A DNA stretch of 35,745 nt from Streptomyces silaceus (GTDB taxonomy: Bacteria; Actinomycetota; Actinomycetes; Streptomycetales; Streptomycetaceae). The stretch covers positions 1 through 35,745 of the forward strand of contig NZ_LIRJ01000059.1 in NCBI RefSeq assembly GCF_001419745.1, in the 5' to 3' direction. Both the position numbers and the translations under genes were made by a program. Below are positions 8,476 to 16,416 of this stretch, piece after piece; within the stretch, counting starts at the first letter, position 1, and every line of letters starts with the position of its first letter. The notes under the pieces were generated by a model. The model was given only the letters and a program-made list of their open reading frames with translations. It did no database searches and had not been told where the DNA came from.

Positions 8476-8503
8476 AACTCTACCCTTACGTTAGGGTAGA
8501 GTT
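8476..8503. promoter_or_regulatory. MerR-type operator between the merR-like and sulP genes
   Basis: A 28-bp dyad: AACTCTACCCT (8476-8486) is repeated inverted as AGGGTAGAGTT (8493-8503), and the 6-bp spacer has only one mismatched pair. The arms each contain TAGAGT in opposite directions (8497-8502 on plus, 8477-8482 on minus), both acceptable -10 hexamers for divergent promoters. MerR proteins bind such dyads between -35 and -10 and activate by DNA distortion. Confidence 0.82.
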
Positions 8504-8591
8504 GTTCCTGTTCGGGTGCCCCGCGGGCTCCCTCCTTTGGCACGCCCGGCCCATGACCGCAGCGAATCACCGATTCTTGCAGGAGAGGAGC

Positions 8592-8636
8592 GTGCACGAG
8601 ACCATGACGCCCGAGGCAGCCGACTGTCCGCCGTGA
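8592..8636 (+). CDS. Possible 14-codon leader peptide ahead of sulP
   Basis: After AGGAGAGGAG (8581-8590) a GTG at 8592 opens a 14-codon ORF (VHETMTPEAADCPP) that stops with TGA at 8634-8636. It is in the same frame as sulP, whose coding part begins about 80 nt later without a good ribosome binding site. It could be an uORF or attenuation leader with a single Cys codon near its end, or the original start of sulP cut off by a stop. Coding evidence is weak because it is so short. Confidence 0.3.
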   Translation: MHETMTPEAADCPP

Positions 8637-8714
8637 CGCGAGAAGCCATCCTGCGCCTCCGCGTCCACTCCGGCGCCCCGGCACACCCCGGAGCGCTCCC
8701 CCGCACGACAGGTC

Positions 8715-10250
8715 TTGGCTCTTTTGTCTCCCTCCGCCTCTTCTCTGCCTCCCTCCGCCGCTTCGCCCACCGCGCGACTGCGCGGTCTGCGCCCGGACTG
8801 GCTGTCCGATCCGCGCGTCTGGCGCACCGAGATCCTCGGTGGGCTCGTGGTCGCGATCGCGCTCATCCCCGAGGCGATCTCGTTCTCGATCATCGCCGGG
8901 GTGGACCCGGCGATCGGTCTGTTCGCGTCGTTCACGATGGCCGTCACGATCGCGGTCGTCGGCGGCCGGCCCGCGATGATCTCCGCGGCGACGGGTGCGG
9001 TCGCCCTGGTCATCGCGCCGCTCAACCGCGAACACGGCCTTGGCCACCTCGTTGCGGCGGTCATCCTCGCCGGTGTCTTCCAGATCGTCATGGGCGCCCT
9101 CGGCGTGGCCACGTTGATGCGGTTCGTGCCGCGCGGCGTCATGGTCGGTTTCGTCAACTCGCTGGCCGTCCTGATCTTCATGGCGCAGGTGCCGGAGATG
9201 CGGGACGTGCCGTGGCTCGTATATCCCCTGATCGCGGGCGGGCTGGCCCTGATGGTGCTCCTCCCCCGGGTCACCAAGGTGGTCCCGGCCCCGCTCGTCT
9301 CGATCGTCGCCCTGACCGCGCTGACGATCGCGGCCGGCATCGCCGTGCCGACCGTGGGCGACAAGGGCGACCTGCCGTCGTCACTGCCCGCGCCGGGCCT
9401 CCCGGACGTGCCGTTCACCATGGAGACGCTCACCACCGTCGCGCCGTACGCGCTCGCCATGGCGCTGGTCGGCCTCATGGAGTCCCTGATGACCGCGAAG
9501 CTCGTCGACGACATCACCGACACCCACTCCTCCAAGACCCGCGAGTCCATCGGCCAGGGCATCGCCAACATCGTCACGGGCTTCTTCGGCGGCATGGGCG
9601 GCTGCGCCATGATCGGCCAGACGATGATCAACGTACGGGTCTCCGGGGCGCGGACCCGCCTGTCCACCTTCCTCGCGGGCGCGTTCCTGATGGTGCTGTG
9701 CATCGCCTTCGGCCCGGTCGTCTCCGACATCCCGATGGCCGCGCTGGTCGCGGTGATGGTGATGGTGTCGGTCGCGACCTTCGACTGGCACTCCGTGGCC
9801 CCCGCCACGCTGCGCCGCATGCCCACGGGCGAGATCGCCGTGATGGCGATCACCGTCGCCGTCGTGATCGCCACCCACAACCTGGCCATCGGCGTGGTCG
9901 TCGGCACCATCACCGCCATGGTCGTCTTCGCCAAGCGGGTCGCCCGTCTCACCCACGTCACCGCGGTCACCGACCCCGACGGCACCGAAGTCGTCTACTC
10001 CGTCACGGGAGAACTCTTCTTCGCCTCCTCCAACGATCTCGTCGGCCAATTCAGTTACGCCACCGACCCGGACAAGGTCGTCATCGACCTGAGCGCTGCC
10101 CATATTTGGGACGCTTCCTCCGTCGCGGCACTGGACGCCATCGAGAACAAGTACGCAGAGCGCGCAAAGAAGGTCCGCATCATCGGCCTCAACGACCCGA
10201 GTGCCCGCATCCACGAGAAGCTGAGCGGGGAACTCAGCGGCAGTCATTGA
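8715..10250 (+). CDS. SulP/SLC26-family anion transporter with STAS domain
   Basis: A 511-residue protein. Residues ~30-400 form the multi-span SulP transport domain: EILGGLVVAIALIPEAISFSIIAGVDPAIGLFAS, GGRPAMISAATGAVALVIAPL, and GGMGGCAMIGQTMINVRVSGARTRLSTF. The C-terminal ~110 residues (YSVTGELFFASSNDLVGQFSYATDPDKVVIDLSAAHIWDASSVAALD) are a STAS domain, as usual for SulP. The family moves sulfate, bicarbonate or other anions at the cytoplasmic membrane; the substrate here is not decided by sequence. The start is a TTG at 8715 with no clear Shine-Dalgarno; no ATG or GTG is available between the upstream in-frame TGA (8634) and the first membrane segment. The MerR operator lies 212 nt upstream. 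Confidence 0.88.
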   Translation: MALLSPSASSLPPSAASPTARLRGLRPDWLSDPRVWRTEILGGLVVAIALIPEAISFSIIAGVDPAIGLFASFTMAVTIAVVGGRPAMISAATGAVALVIAPLNREHGLGHLVAAVILAGVFQIVMGALGVATLMRFVPRGVMVGFVNSLAVLIFMAQVPEMRDVPWLVYPLIAGGLALMVLLPRVTKVVPAPLVSIVALTALTIAAGIAVPTVGDKGDLPSSLPAPGLPDVPFTMETLTTVAPYALAMALVGLMESLMTAKLVDDITDTHSSKTRESIGQGIANIVTGFFGGMGGCAMIGQTMINVRVSGARTRLSTFLAGAFLMVLCIAFGPVVSDIPMAALVAVMVMVSVATFDWHSVAPATLRRMPTGEIAVMAITVAVVIATHNLAIGVVVGTITAMVVFAKRVARLTHVTAVTDPDGTEVVYSVTGELFFASSNDLVGQFSYATDPDKVVIDLSAAHIWDASSVAALDAIENKYAERAKKVRIIGLNDPSARIHEKLSGELSGSH

Positions 10251-10302
10251 CGCACTCGTTCTTTGCCACAGCAATTTTCTGTATACGTTGCGGTACCGAA
10301 AG

Positions 10303-11442
10303 TCATCCCTTGATTCTCAAGGTCACCGAGCCGTCATGCGAGGCGTCCGAGAAGGGAAGAGAAGCCTCCTTACCCGCCGAGTGCTGCTCCCAGTCACCGA
10401 GGTAGTCGATCTCGGCGGTGAGCTGAACTCCCGTGTGGCGGTGGACTCGTCTGCGGACGATCTCCACGGCCGCCGCGAAACCGGCGGCCGTGGCGCTCCC
10501 CACAGGCTCCTCCGCGACCAGGGTGTAGTGCAGGGAGGACACCCGCACCCCCGGCGCGACGGGACGCCCCGGGCCGAACCCCGCCTCCCGGATGAGCCAG
10601 CTCGCGCTGACCCGGGTCGAGCCGTCGGGGAAGCTGTTCACCGGCGCGTTGCGTGCGCGCAGTTCCGTGGCCCGGGCCGGGGAGATCGCCGGGCTGAGGA
10701 AGACACTGCCCACCGAGCGTTCGCCAGGGTGCGCGCACTCCAGCAGCATCCCCTTGCCGCGGCGGACCGCGTGCACCGCGCGGGCGGCCTCGGCCAGCGG
10801 GACACGCGCGCCGAGATCCACGTCGAGTTCCGCGGCGACCTGCCGGTATCCGATCGGTGCGCTCAGCGCGGAGCGCCGCAGGGCGAAGACCAGGCTGAGT
10901 ACGGTCCAGCGCCTGGTTCCCTTGAACCTGCTCGTGCGATGCCCCAGTCCGCACGCGGCCGCCGGGATCGTGACCCGTCGGCGGGCCTGCCAGTCCCACG
11001 CCCGCACCGCGACGAGCGTGTCGGAGACCTCCTGGCCGTACGCGCCGACGTTCTGGATCGGCGTGGCACCCACCGTGCCCGGGATTCCGGTGAGCATCTC
11101 CATGCCGGTGAGCCCCTCACCGACGGTGGTCGCGACCAGATCGGACAGGGAGTGCCCGGCCTGCACCTCGAGCAGCACCCTTTCCTCGCCGGACCGGTCG
11201 CGGCGACGTATGCCGTGCGTGGCCATGCGCAGCACCGGCGCGGAGCAACCGTCGTCGTGCACGAGGGCGTTGCTGCCCGCGCCGAGACTCACCGGTGGCC
11301 TTCCTCGCTCCGCGCCCGCCTCGACGAACGCGACGAACTCGGTGAAGTCCCCGGGATCGGTCAGTTCGACCAGCGTCGCGGCCGGTCCGCCGAGGCCCAG
11401 GGTCGTCAGCGGGGCGAGCGGTGCGTCATGGGTGACGTGCAT
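10303..11442 (-). CDS. murB: UDP-N-acetylmuramate dehydrogenase (MurB), likely a second copy
   Basis: A 379-residue type I MurB, the FAD enzyme that reduces UDP-GlcNAc-enolpyruvate to UDP-MurNAc in peptidoglycan synthesis. Visible landmarks: TTLGLGGPAATLVEL at the N-terminus, SLGAGSNALVHDDG (FAD binding), GLTGMEMLTGIPGTVGATPIQNVGAYGQEV, the catalytic-Ser region RSVGSVFLSP, and the C-terminal AEIDYLGDW with the conserved Glu. The usual Phe-Lys-Asn-Pro after the catalytic Ser is replaced by F-L-S-P. The ATG at 11442 has AAGGAG about 11 nt upstream. The neighbours differ from the usual Streptomyces murB context beside secE/nusG, so this is probably a paralogue. It lies 65 nt after the HTH/TPR regulator on the same strand. 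Confidence 0.87.
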   Translation of the reverse strand: MHVTHDAPLAPLTTLGLGGPAATLVELTDPGDFTEFVAFVEAGAERGRPPVSLGAGSNALVHDDGCSAPVLRMATHGIRRRDRSGEERVLLEVQAGHSLSDLVATTVGEGLTGMEMLTGIPGTVGATPIQNVGAYGQEVSDTLVAVRAWDWQARRRVTIPAAACGLGHRTSRFKGTRRWTVLSLVFALRRSALSAPIGYRQVAAELDVDLGARVPLAEAARAVHAVRRGKGMLLECAHPGERSVGSVFLSPAISPARATELRARNAPVNSFPDGSTRVSASWLIREAGFGPGRPVAPGVRVSSLHYTLVAEEPVGSATAAGFAAAVEIVRRRVHRHTGVQLTAEIDYLGDWEQHSAGKEASLPFSDASHDGSVTLRIKG

Positions 11443-11507
11443 GCGGTCGAGTGCTCCTTGTCTGCCGAGTACACCGGATTTCCCCGCGGCCTTCAGGGGC
11501 CGAGGGC

Positions 11508-12815
11508 TCAGCTCGCGCAGCGCAGACCGCTCGGCCCGAGCACGTACTCCATGCGCTCGAGGATTTGGCGCGCCGACGCGCTGTCCTGATGGAGCAGCAG
11601 GCGTCGGCGCAGCCCCGAGAGTCGCACCCTCGCCCGGAGCGAGGTGAGGTTCTCGGCCAGGTCCAGTGCGGCCATCACCGCCTCGGCGGCCCCGTCGAGC
11701 TCGTCGCGCGCGAGCCGCGCGTCGGCCAGCGACGCCGAGTGGAGCAGGCGGTTGCGCGGCTGGGTCCCGCCGAGCATCTCCAGTCCGCATTGGAGGTGCC
11801 ACTCCGCGCGGTCGGGCCGGCCCAGCTCGAGCCAGGCGCGCCCCGCGTCGGCCACCATGACGGCCGGTGTCAGCCAGTACGCCCAGGGCATGCCGTCGTC
11901 CCCGCCGCCCTGGCTGAGTTCCGCCGCCTGTTCGAGGTGGTGCTGACAGCTCGTCTGGTCGCCGACGGCCGCGTGGGCGCGCGCCTCGCGGGTGGCGAGC
12001 AGCGCCTGCCGGATGCCCGCGGGGGCACCGGCCGTTCCTTTGCGGGCCATGCGGATCAGGCGGAGCGCGTCGTGGCCCTGGCCGGACCACAGGGCGCGGT
12101 AGCTCATGCAGGACACGATGTACGCGCCCAGCTCACGGTCGCCCGCGCTCCGGGCCGCCCGCAGCGCCTCCAGGAAGTGCCGCCGGCTGTCCGCTTCGAG
12201 GCCCACGTCCGCGGCCAGCCAGCCCGCGAGCTGGCCGAGTTCGGCGATCGCCCCGTGCAGGCGTACGCCGACTCCCGCGTCGTACGCGTACTCTCCGGCG
12301 AGCCTCTGCGCCCAGCGGAGGTCCTGGACGGTCCAGTCCAACACCACCCGGCCGCCCCGGTCGTCGTCCATCCGGCGAAGCTGGCGGATGCGGGTGGACA
12401 ACATCTCGACGTCCACGGGCGAGAGTTCCTCCCCGTGGGTCCGCAGGGGAGCGGTGACCTCGTCGGCCACCAGCCAGTCGACCGCGCCCGACACCAGGGC
12501 CTCGCCCGTGACGGACGGCTCCCGCGGACGGCCGCCGGGTCGTGGGGAGGGCGCCGGTCCCGCGGCGCGCGATCCCGAGGAGAAGTGCCGGGGCCAGAGC
12601 GCCTCCACCGAGATGCCCTCGCTCAGGCGCGCCGAGAGGATTCTCGCGACGACGTGGGGGAGTTGGCGCCGGGGACACGAGCCGCGCAGCCAGTTGTACG
12701 GCGCCTTCTCGCTGATCGTCCCCGGCCCGCACACATGGTTGATCTCGCGGGCGAGCCGCTCCGGCGACCAGCCCAGGCGGGACAGGCAAGCGGCTAAAAC
12801 CGACGCATCTCTCAT
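11508..12815 (-). CDS. HTH and TPR-repeat transcriptional regulator
   Basis: A 435-residue protein. The N-terminal ~65 residues look like a helix-turn-helix of the type used by Streptomyces developmental regulators (LGWSPERLAREINHVCGPGTISEKAPYNWLRGSCPRRQLPHVVARILS). After a Pro-rich linker (residues ~85-105) come ~300 residues of helical repeats of TPR type, such as ADSRRHFLEALRAARSAGDRELGAYIVSCMSYRALWSGQGHDALRLI. Proteins of this layout, for example NsdA-like, often modulate antibiotic production or sporulation. It is divergent from the SARP gene across 487 nt and upstream of murB on the same strand. It may or may not belong to the polyketide cluster; no effector is evident. Confidence 0.75.
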   Translation of the reverse strand: MRDASVLAACLSRLGWSPERLAREINHVCGPGTISEKAPYNWLRGSCPRRQLPHVVARILSARLSEGISVEALWPRHFSSGSRAAGPAPSPRPGGRPREPSVTGEALVSGAVDWLVADEVTAPLRTHGEELSPVDVEMLSTRIRQLRRMDDDRGGRVVLDWTVQDLRWAQRLAGEYAYDAGVGVRLHGAIAELGQLAGWLAADVGLEADSRRHFLEALRAARSAGDRELGAYIVSCMSYRALWSGQGHDALRLIRMARKGTAGAPAGIRQALLATREARAHAAVGDQTSCQHHLEQAAELSQGGGDDGMPWAYWLTPAVMVADAGRAWLELGRPDRAEWHLQCGLEMLGGTQPRNRLLHSASLADARLARDELDGAAEAVMAALDLAENLTSLRARVRLSGLRRRLLLHQDSASARQILERMEYVLGPSGLRCAS

Positions 12816-13302
12816 CGTCTGGCAACCTTGACCTCAGCAATGCTCGACGGAACATCGGCAGGTGAAGAAGGCGGCGCTCAGGCGGGGCGCGCGAGCCATC
12901 GCAGACAACCTCCCCATGATGGATGAACTGCCCATGAATAATTTCTGCAAATCTGTGATCAGAGACACATGAGCACTACATGTGATGTCTTATCCGGGGG
13001 ATTTGTCGGCATGGCCCCCGGGTCCTCCCTCCGATCCGATTCTCTGCCCCCGAACGCCTCGGGAGCAACCGACTCCTGAGGTCGCCGAGAGCGGCCAGCT
13101 TTCCCGATGTGTTGTTGAATCAAACGTGAGTTGACCGAACTGACCATGCTCACCCAACTGACGCAGCTGACTCCCGGGACGGCTTTCTCGCACGATGAGC
13201 GCTGTGCTGAAGTTGTTCACGCACGGGCACTCACCGAGCGTCCCACGCCGGAAGATCCCCATTGACTGTCAGGCCGATTCGGCCGATCGCATGAGGAGTT
13301 CC
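12816..13302. promoter_or_regulatory. 487-nt gene-free control region between two divergent regulators
   Basis: No convincing gene is seen here on either strand; the open frames lack ribosome binding sites and typical codon bias. The part from about 12905 to 12990 is markedly lower in GC than the surroundings, as promoter regions often are in this genus. It contains a dyad, CACATG (12966-12971) and CATGTG (12979-12984), separated by 7 nt. Closer to the SARP gene is a set of heptamer repeats (listed separately). Confidence 0.6.
13129..13171 (+). repeat. Direct heptamer repeats with 9-bp register upstream of the SARP gene
   Basis: The heptamer A-A/G-C/T-T-G-A-C occurs at 13129, 13138, 13156 and 13165, that is at offsets of 9, 18 and 9 bp. 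SARP proteins bind direct heptamers, usually 11 bp apart, so this may be an autoregulatory or other activator site with a different register. The same bases also read as a Leu-Thr repeat in a short open frame, which is why coding must be considered, but no start site supports it. Confidence 0.4.
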
Positions 13303-14100
13303 ATGGAAGTCGAAGTACTCGGACACGTGTCACTGTCGGCCGGCGGGAAGCGGGTCACCCCCAGCGCCGCGAAGACCAAGCAGGTCCTGACCCTTCTGCT
13401 GGTCAACGCGAACCACTTGGTCACCGTTCCCACCCTCATCGAGGAACTCTGGGACGAACGGCCGCCGGCCACCGCCCTGAGCACGCTGCAGACGTATGTG
13501 TTCCAGCTGCGCAGGCTCCTCGCCCACTTGCTGCCCGAGGAGTGCCCCAAGGACATCCTGACGACCACGCCGAACGGCTACGCGATCCATGTGCGGCCCG
13601 ACGCTCTGGACCTGCACCGCTACGAGATCCTCGTGAGCGATGGCCGGCGGGCGTTCTCGGCGGGCGACCACGAGTCCGCCGTCGAGCACTTGCGCGCCGC
13701 CGAGCGGCTCTTCCAAGGGCCCGCGCTGGCGGACATCCGCCCCGGGCGCCACCTGGAAGCCGAGATCGTCCGTCTGGAAGCGGCGCGGCTCAGCGCGCTG
13801 GAGACCCGCATCGAGGCGGAGCTGGCCCTCGGACGCCACCATGAACTCCTCGGCGAACTGCACGGCCTCGCCTCACAGCACACCCAGCACGAGAGCTTCC
13901 ACCGCCAGCTCATGCTCGCCCTCTACCGGTGCGGCCAGCGTCCGGGCGCGCTCAACACCTTCAACCGGCTGCGCCGCAGGCTCGTCGAGGACCTGGGGCT
14001 CGAACCCTCCGGGGAGCTCCAGCGGTTGCAGCGAGCGATCCTCGCCGCCGCCCCGGAGCTCTCCCGTACGGGCCGGTTTCAGCTGTCCTGGACGCCCTGA
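13303..14100 (+). CDS. SARP-family pathway activator
   Basis: A 265-residue protein of normal small-SARP length. Residues 1-95 are an OmpR-type winged HTH (VEVLGHVSLSAGGKRVTPSAAKTKQVLTLLLVNAN, then TLQTYVFQLRRLL and TTTPNGYAIHV). Residues ~100-255 are the bacterial transcriptional activation domain (YEILVSDGRRAFSAGDHESAVEHLRAAERLFQGPALADI; HESFHRQLMLALYRCGQRPGALNTFNRLRRRLVEDLGLEPSGELQRLQRAIL). The ATG at 13303 follows GAGGAG (13293-13298); an upstream ATG at 13195 lacks a binding site. SARPs switch on secondary-metabolite clusters, so it is the likely activator of the adjacent enterocin-type genes, at the position where I recall encF. Confidence 0.9.
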   Translation: MEVEVLGHVSLSAGGKRVTPSAAKTKQVLTLLLVNANHLVTVPTLIEELWDERPPATALSTLQTYVFQLRRLLAHLLPEECPKDILTTTPNGYAIHVRPDALDLHRYEILVSDGRRAFSAGDHESAVEHLRAAERLFQGPALADIRPGRHLEAEIVRLEAARLSALETRIEAELALGRHHELLGELHGLASQHTQHESFHRQLMLALYRCGQRPGALNTFNRLRRRLVEDLGLEPSGELQRLQRAILAAAPELSRTGRFQLSWTP

Positions 14101-14118
14101 CGCCCCAGGCCCCTCGTG

Positions 14119-14571
14119 TCAGTCCTTGGGGAGGTCGTCCCGGTGGACCTGGCGGTGCTTGATGAGAAGGCGTCCGCCCTCGCGCACGAAGGTGTCCACG
14201 CAGGTGCAGAAGAGCTCCAGTTCGGACGCGCCACCCTTCGGGGTGGTGACGAGCTGGGCGTAGGACCGGGCGACGACGGTGCCGTCCGGGGCCTCCTCGA
14301 CGTGCAGGGTGCTCAGGCAGTGCCGCCTCAGCACGCCGTCGGCCAGCAGCTTGCGCGCGGCCGCCTCGGCTCCCGCCTCGATCTCGGCCCGGCCGACGTG
14401 CGGCCCCGGACGTGCGTTGGTCCGGGACACCGCGTCCTCGGTGAAGTCATGTGTCCAGTCGGCCACACGGCACTCGTCCATGGCCCGCATATGACGCCCG
14501 TAGAACTGCAGGATCTCCACGTACAGCGCGAGGGATTCCATTCCGTTGGGCAGGCTCTCGACCGTTGTCAT
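14119..14571 (-). CDS. SnoaL/NTF2-like small protein
   Basis: A 150-residue protein. The pattern LALYVEILQFYGRHMRAMDECRVADWTHDFTEDAVSRTNARPG, then a central helix and strands ending GTVVARSYAQLVTT, LFCTCVDTFVREGGRLLIKHRQVHRDD, fits the NTF2-like cone fold of the SnoaL/ring-hydroxylase beta-subunit type. The Asp in ECRVADW is where many members keep a conserved acidic residue. In aromatic polyketide clusters such proteins act as cyclases, hydroxylases or accessory factors. It is convergent with the SARP gene (18 nt between stops) and divergent from encH, where I recall encG. The ATG at 14571 has GGGAGGA about 9 nt upstream. The role is not established. Confidence 0.78.
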   Translation of the reverse strand: MTTVESLPNGMESLALYVEILQFYGRHMRAMDECRVADWTHDFTEDAVSRTNARPGPHVGRAEIEAGAEAAARKLLADGVLRRHCLSTLHVEEAPDGTVVARSYAQLVTTPKGGASELELFCTCVDTFVREGGRLLIKHRQVHRDDLPKD

Positions 14572-14667
14572 GCTTTCTCGTCCTCCCGGCGAATTCCACT
14601 CCCGAACCTTCCCGCAGAGGCTGGCACCCCTCGGTCCAGCGGCGGTAAAGGGAGGATCTCGCGGGCA

Positions 14668-14748
14668 TTCGAGGCTCCCTTGCTCCGCCTTCGACCGCGC
14701 CGTGGTGCAGTGCAGCCGAAAGTCCGCTGCACATCAGGCAGTCGAGGC
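14668..14748 (+). promoter_or_regulatory. Candidate SARP boxes and a dyad upstream of encH
   Basis: TCGAGGC occurs at 14668-14674 and 14742-14748, and TCGACCG at 14690-14696, the first pair 22 bp (two 11-bp turns) apart. SARP heptamers are often TCGAG-like. A 7-bp dyad, GTGCAGC (14710-14716) and GCTGCAC (14726-14732), lies between them. This is the divergent promoter region of the SnoaL-like gene and encH; the assignment is inference. Confidence 0.38.
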
Positions 14749-14763
14749 GACGGAGGCATTTTC

Positions 14764-16368
14764 GTGAACCTTTCCCATGCCGAGGGCGCGGTGCTGTTCG
14801 ACCCCGCGCGCGCCGGTTCACGGCCGCGGTGGAGAACGATCGGCGAACTGCTCAGGGACGCGGCCGGGCGTTATGACGACTGGGAATTCCTCCGCTTTCC
14901 AGAGGGGTCCCTCAGCTTCGCCGAGGCGGACGCGTACGTGAGCCGACTGGCCCGGGTGCTGCGGGCGCACGGCGTGGGTCGCGGCGACCGGGTCGCCCTG
15001 ATGATGGGGAACGTGCCCGAATGGCCGCTGAGCTGGCTCGCCGTCACCAGAGCGGGGGCTGTCGCGGTCCCCGTCAACGCGCGGTGCGGTCCAGCAGATC
15101 TCGCGTACGTCCTCAAGGACTCCGGGAGTGTTCTCGCCCTTGCCTCCCAAGAGTGCGTGGCGCTCGTCCGGAAGGTCGCCGGCGACGTCGATTCCCTCCG
15201 GGAAGTGCATGCGCTGGACGATCTGGCCGAGGAGCTGGCGGATTCCTCTCCCCTCGATCCGGAAATTCCGGTGGCACCGTCGGACATCGCAAACTTCCAG
15301 TACACCTCGGGAACCACGGGGTTCCCCAAGGCGTGCATGCTCTCCCAAGACTATTGGCTCAGAACAGCGTGGTTGATGGCGGTCGGCGCCGAACTCCACG
15401 CGGACGACGTCGTACTGACGGCGCAGGCGTTCTCCTACATGGATCCGCAATGGAATGCGGTGATGTGTCTCATGGGTGGCGTTCCCCTGGTGGTGCTGCC
15501 CAGATTCTCGGCATCCGGTTTCTGGGATTCGGTGCGGGAACACGGCGCGACCCTGACCTACGTACTGGGAACGATGCCTCTGTTGATGTTCAAACAGCCC
15601 CGGAGCGCGGGCGACAGGGACCACTCGATGCGGCTCGTGCTCTGCTCGGGCATCGCCCCCGCGCGGCATCGCGCCTTCGAGGAGCGCTGGGGCGCACCAT
15701 GGCGGGAGGTCTACGGCTCGACCGAGAGCGGGCTCGACCTGATCGTCGCGCCGGGCGCCGTCGAGACAGTGGGCAGCGGAGCCATGGGGCATCCGCCCAA
15801 GGGCAAGGACGTCCTCGTCGTCGACCGGCGGGGGGCCGTGCTTCCGGTCGGGGAGACAGGGGAGATCGTCGTCCGCGGGGAGCCGATGATGGACGGCTAC
15901 TGGAACCATCCCGAGACCACCGCGCAGGCCTTCAGGGGCGGCTGGTATCACACGGGAGACCTCGGCCACCGCGACGTCGCGGGCCGCGTCCATCACGCGG
16001 GCCGCCTCAAGGACATGATCCGCCGGGGCGGCGAGAACATCTCGTGCGCCGAGGTGGAGAGTGTGCTGGAGGGCCACGCGGCCGTCCTGGCGGCAGCCGT
16101 CGTCGCCATTCCTGACGAGCTGTTCGAGGAACTGCCGAAGGCATTCGTGCAGTTGCGCCCCGGGCACTCCCCCGGGACCGACGTGGCCCGCAGCGTACTC
16201 GGACACGCCCGTCGGCTGCTGGCGCGGTTCAAGGTGCCGGCGTATCTGGAGTTCGTCGACTCGTTCCCACTGACGCCTTCGGCCCGGATCCAGAAGCGCA
16301 GGCTCGTGGAACCCGAGAGGGACCAGCGCGCGGGGTCGTTCGACGCGGCGCGCGACGCGTGGGCATGA
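14764..16368 (+). CDS. encH: Acyl-CoA ligase, probable cinnamate:CoA ligase (EncH-type)
   Basis: A 534-residue ANL-family enzyme. Motifs in order: P-loop YTSGTTGFPKA (residues 180-190), VYGSTESG, the YHTGDLGHRD hinge region, GRLKDMIRRGGENIS, and the C-terminal lysine segment SARIQKRRL. It would adenylate an acid and transfer it to CoA. With the PAL gene, an enoyl-CoA hydratase and a thiolase in the cluster, the expected substrate is trans-cinnamate, giving cinnamoyl-CoA. The GTG at 14764 has GGAGG 7 nt upstream; the frame is open much further upstream, but only as antisense of the SnoaL-like gene. It is followed at 48 nt by encI. Confidence 0.87.
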   Translation: MNLSHAEGAVLFDPARAGSRPRWRTIGELLRDAAGRYDDWEFLRFPEGSLSFAEADAYVSRLARVLRAHGVGRGDRVALMMGNVPEWPLSWLAVTRAGAVAVPVNARCGPADLAYVLKDSGSVLALASQECVALVRKVAGDVDSLREVHALDDLAEELADSSPLDPEIPVAPSDIANFQYTSGTTGFPKACMLSQDYWLRTAWLMAVGAELHADDVVLTAQAFSYMDPQWNAVMCLMGGVPLVVLPRFSASGFWDSVREHGATLTYVLGTMPLLMFKQPRSAGDRDHSMRLVLCSGIAPARHRAFEERWGAPWREVYGSTESGLDLIVAPGAVETVGSGAMGHPPKGKDVLVVDRRGAVLPVGETGEIVVRGEPMMDGYWNHPETTAQAFRGGWYHTGDLGHRDVAGRVHHAGRLKDMIRRGGENISCAEVESVLEGHAAVLAAAVVAIPDELFEELPKAFVQLRPGHSPGTDVARSVLGHARRLLARFKVPAYLEFVDSFPLTPSARIQKRRLVEPERDQRAGSFDAARDAWA

Positions 16369-16416
16369 CCCGGCGCATCAGCGAGGAATCACACCAGCAG
16401 AAATGAGGAGTTCACC

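Noticed and set aside
10303..12090. A 595-codon minus-strand frame as one protein
   Set aside because: Only the part from 11442 downward is MurB; the upstream part is out-of-frame shadow of the HTH/TPR regulator.
12990..13262. A 90-codon minus-strand ORF in the divergent control region
   Set aside because: Codon use is unlike real genes of the window, and there is no binding site or recognisable domain.
13146..13265. A 39-codon ORF with Leu-Thr repeats upstream of the SARP gene
   Set aside because: No Shine-Dalgarno and no typical codon pattern after the repeat; treated as a regulatory repeat instead.
14116..14763. N-terminal extension of the EncH frame
   Set aside because: This segment is antisense to the SnoaL-like gene and the intergenic region; the GTG at 14764 has the right binding site and family N-terminus.
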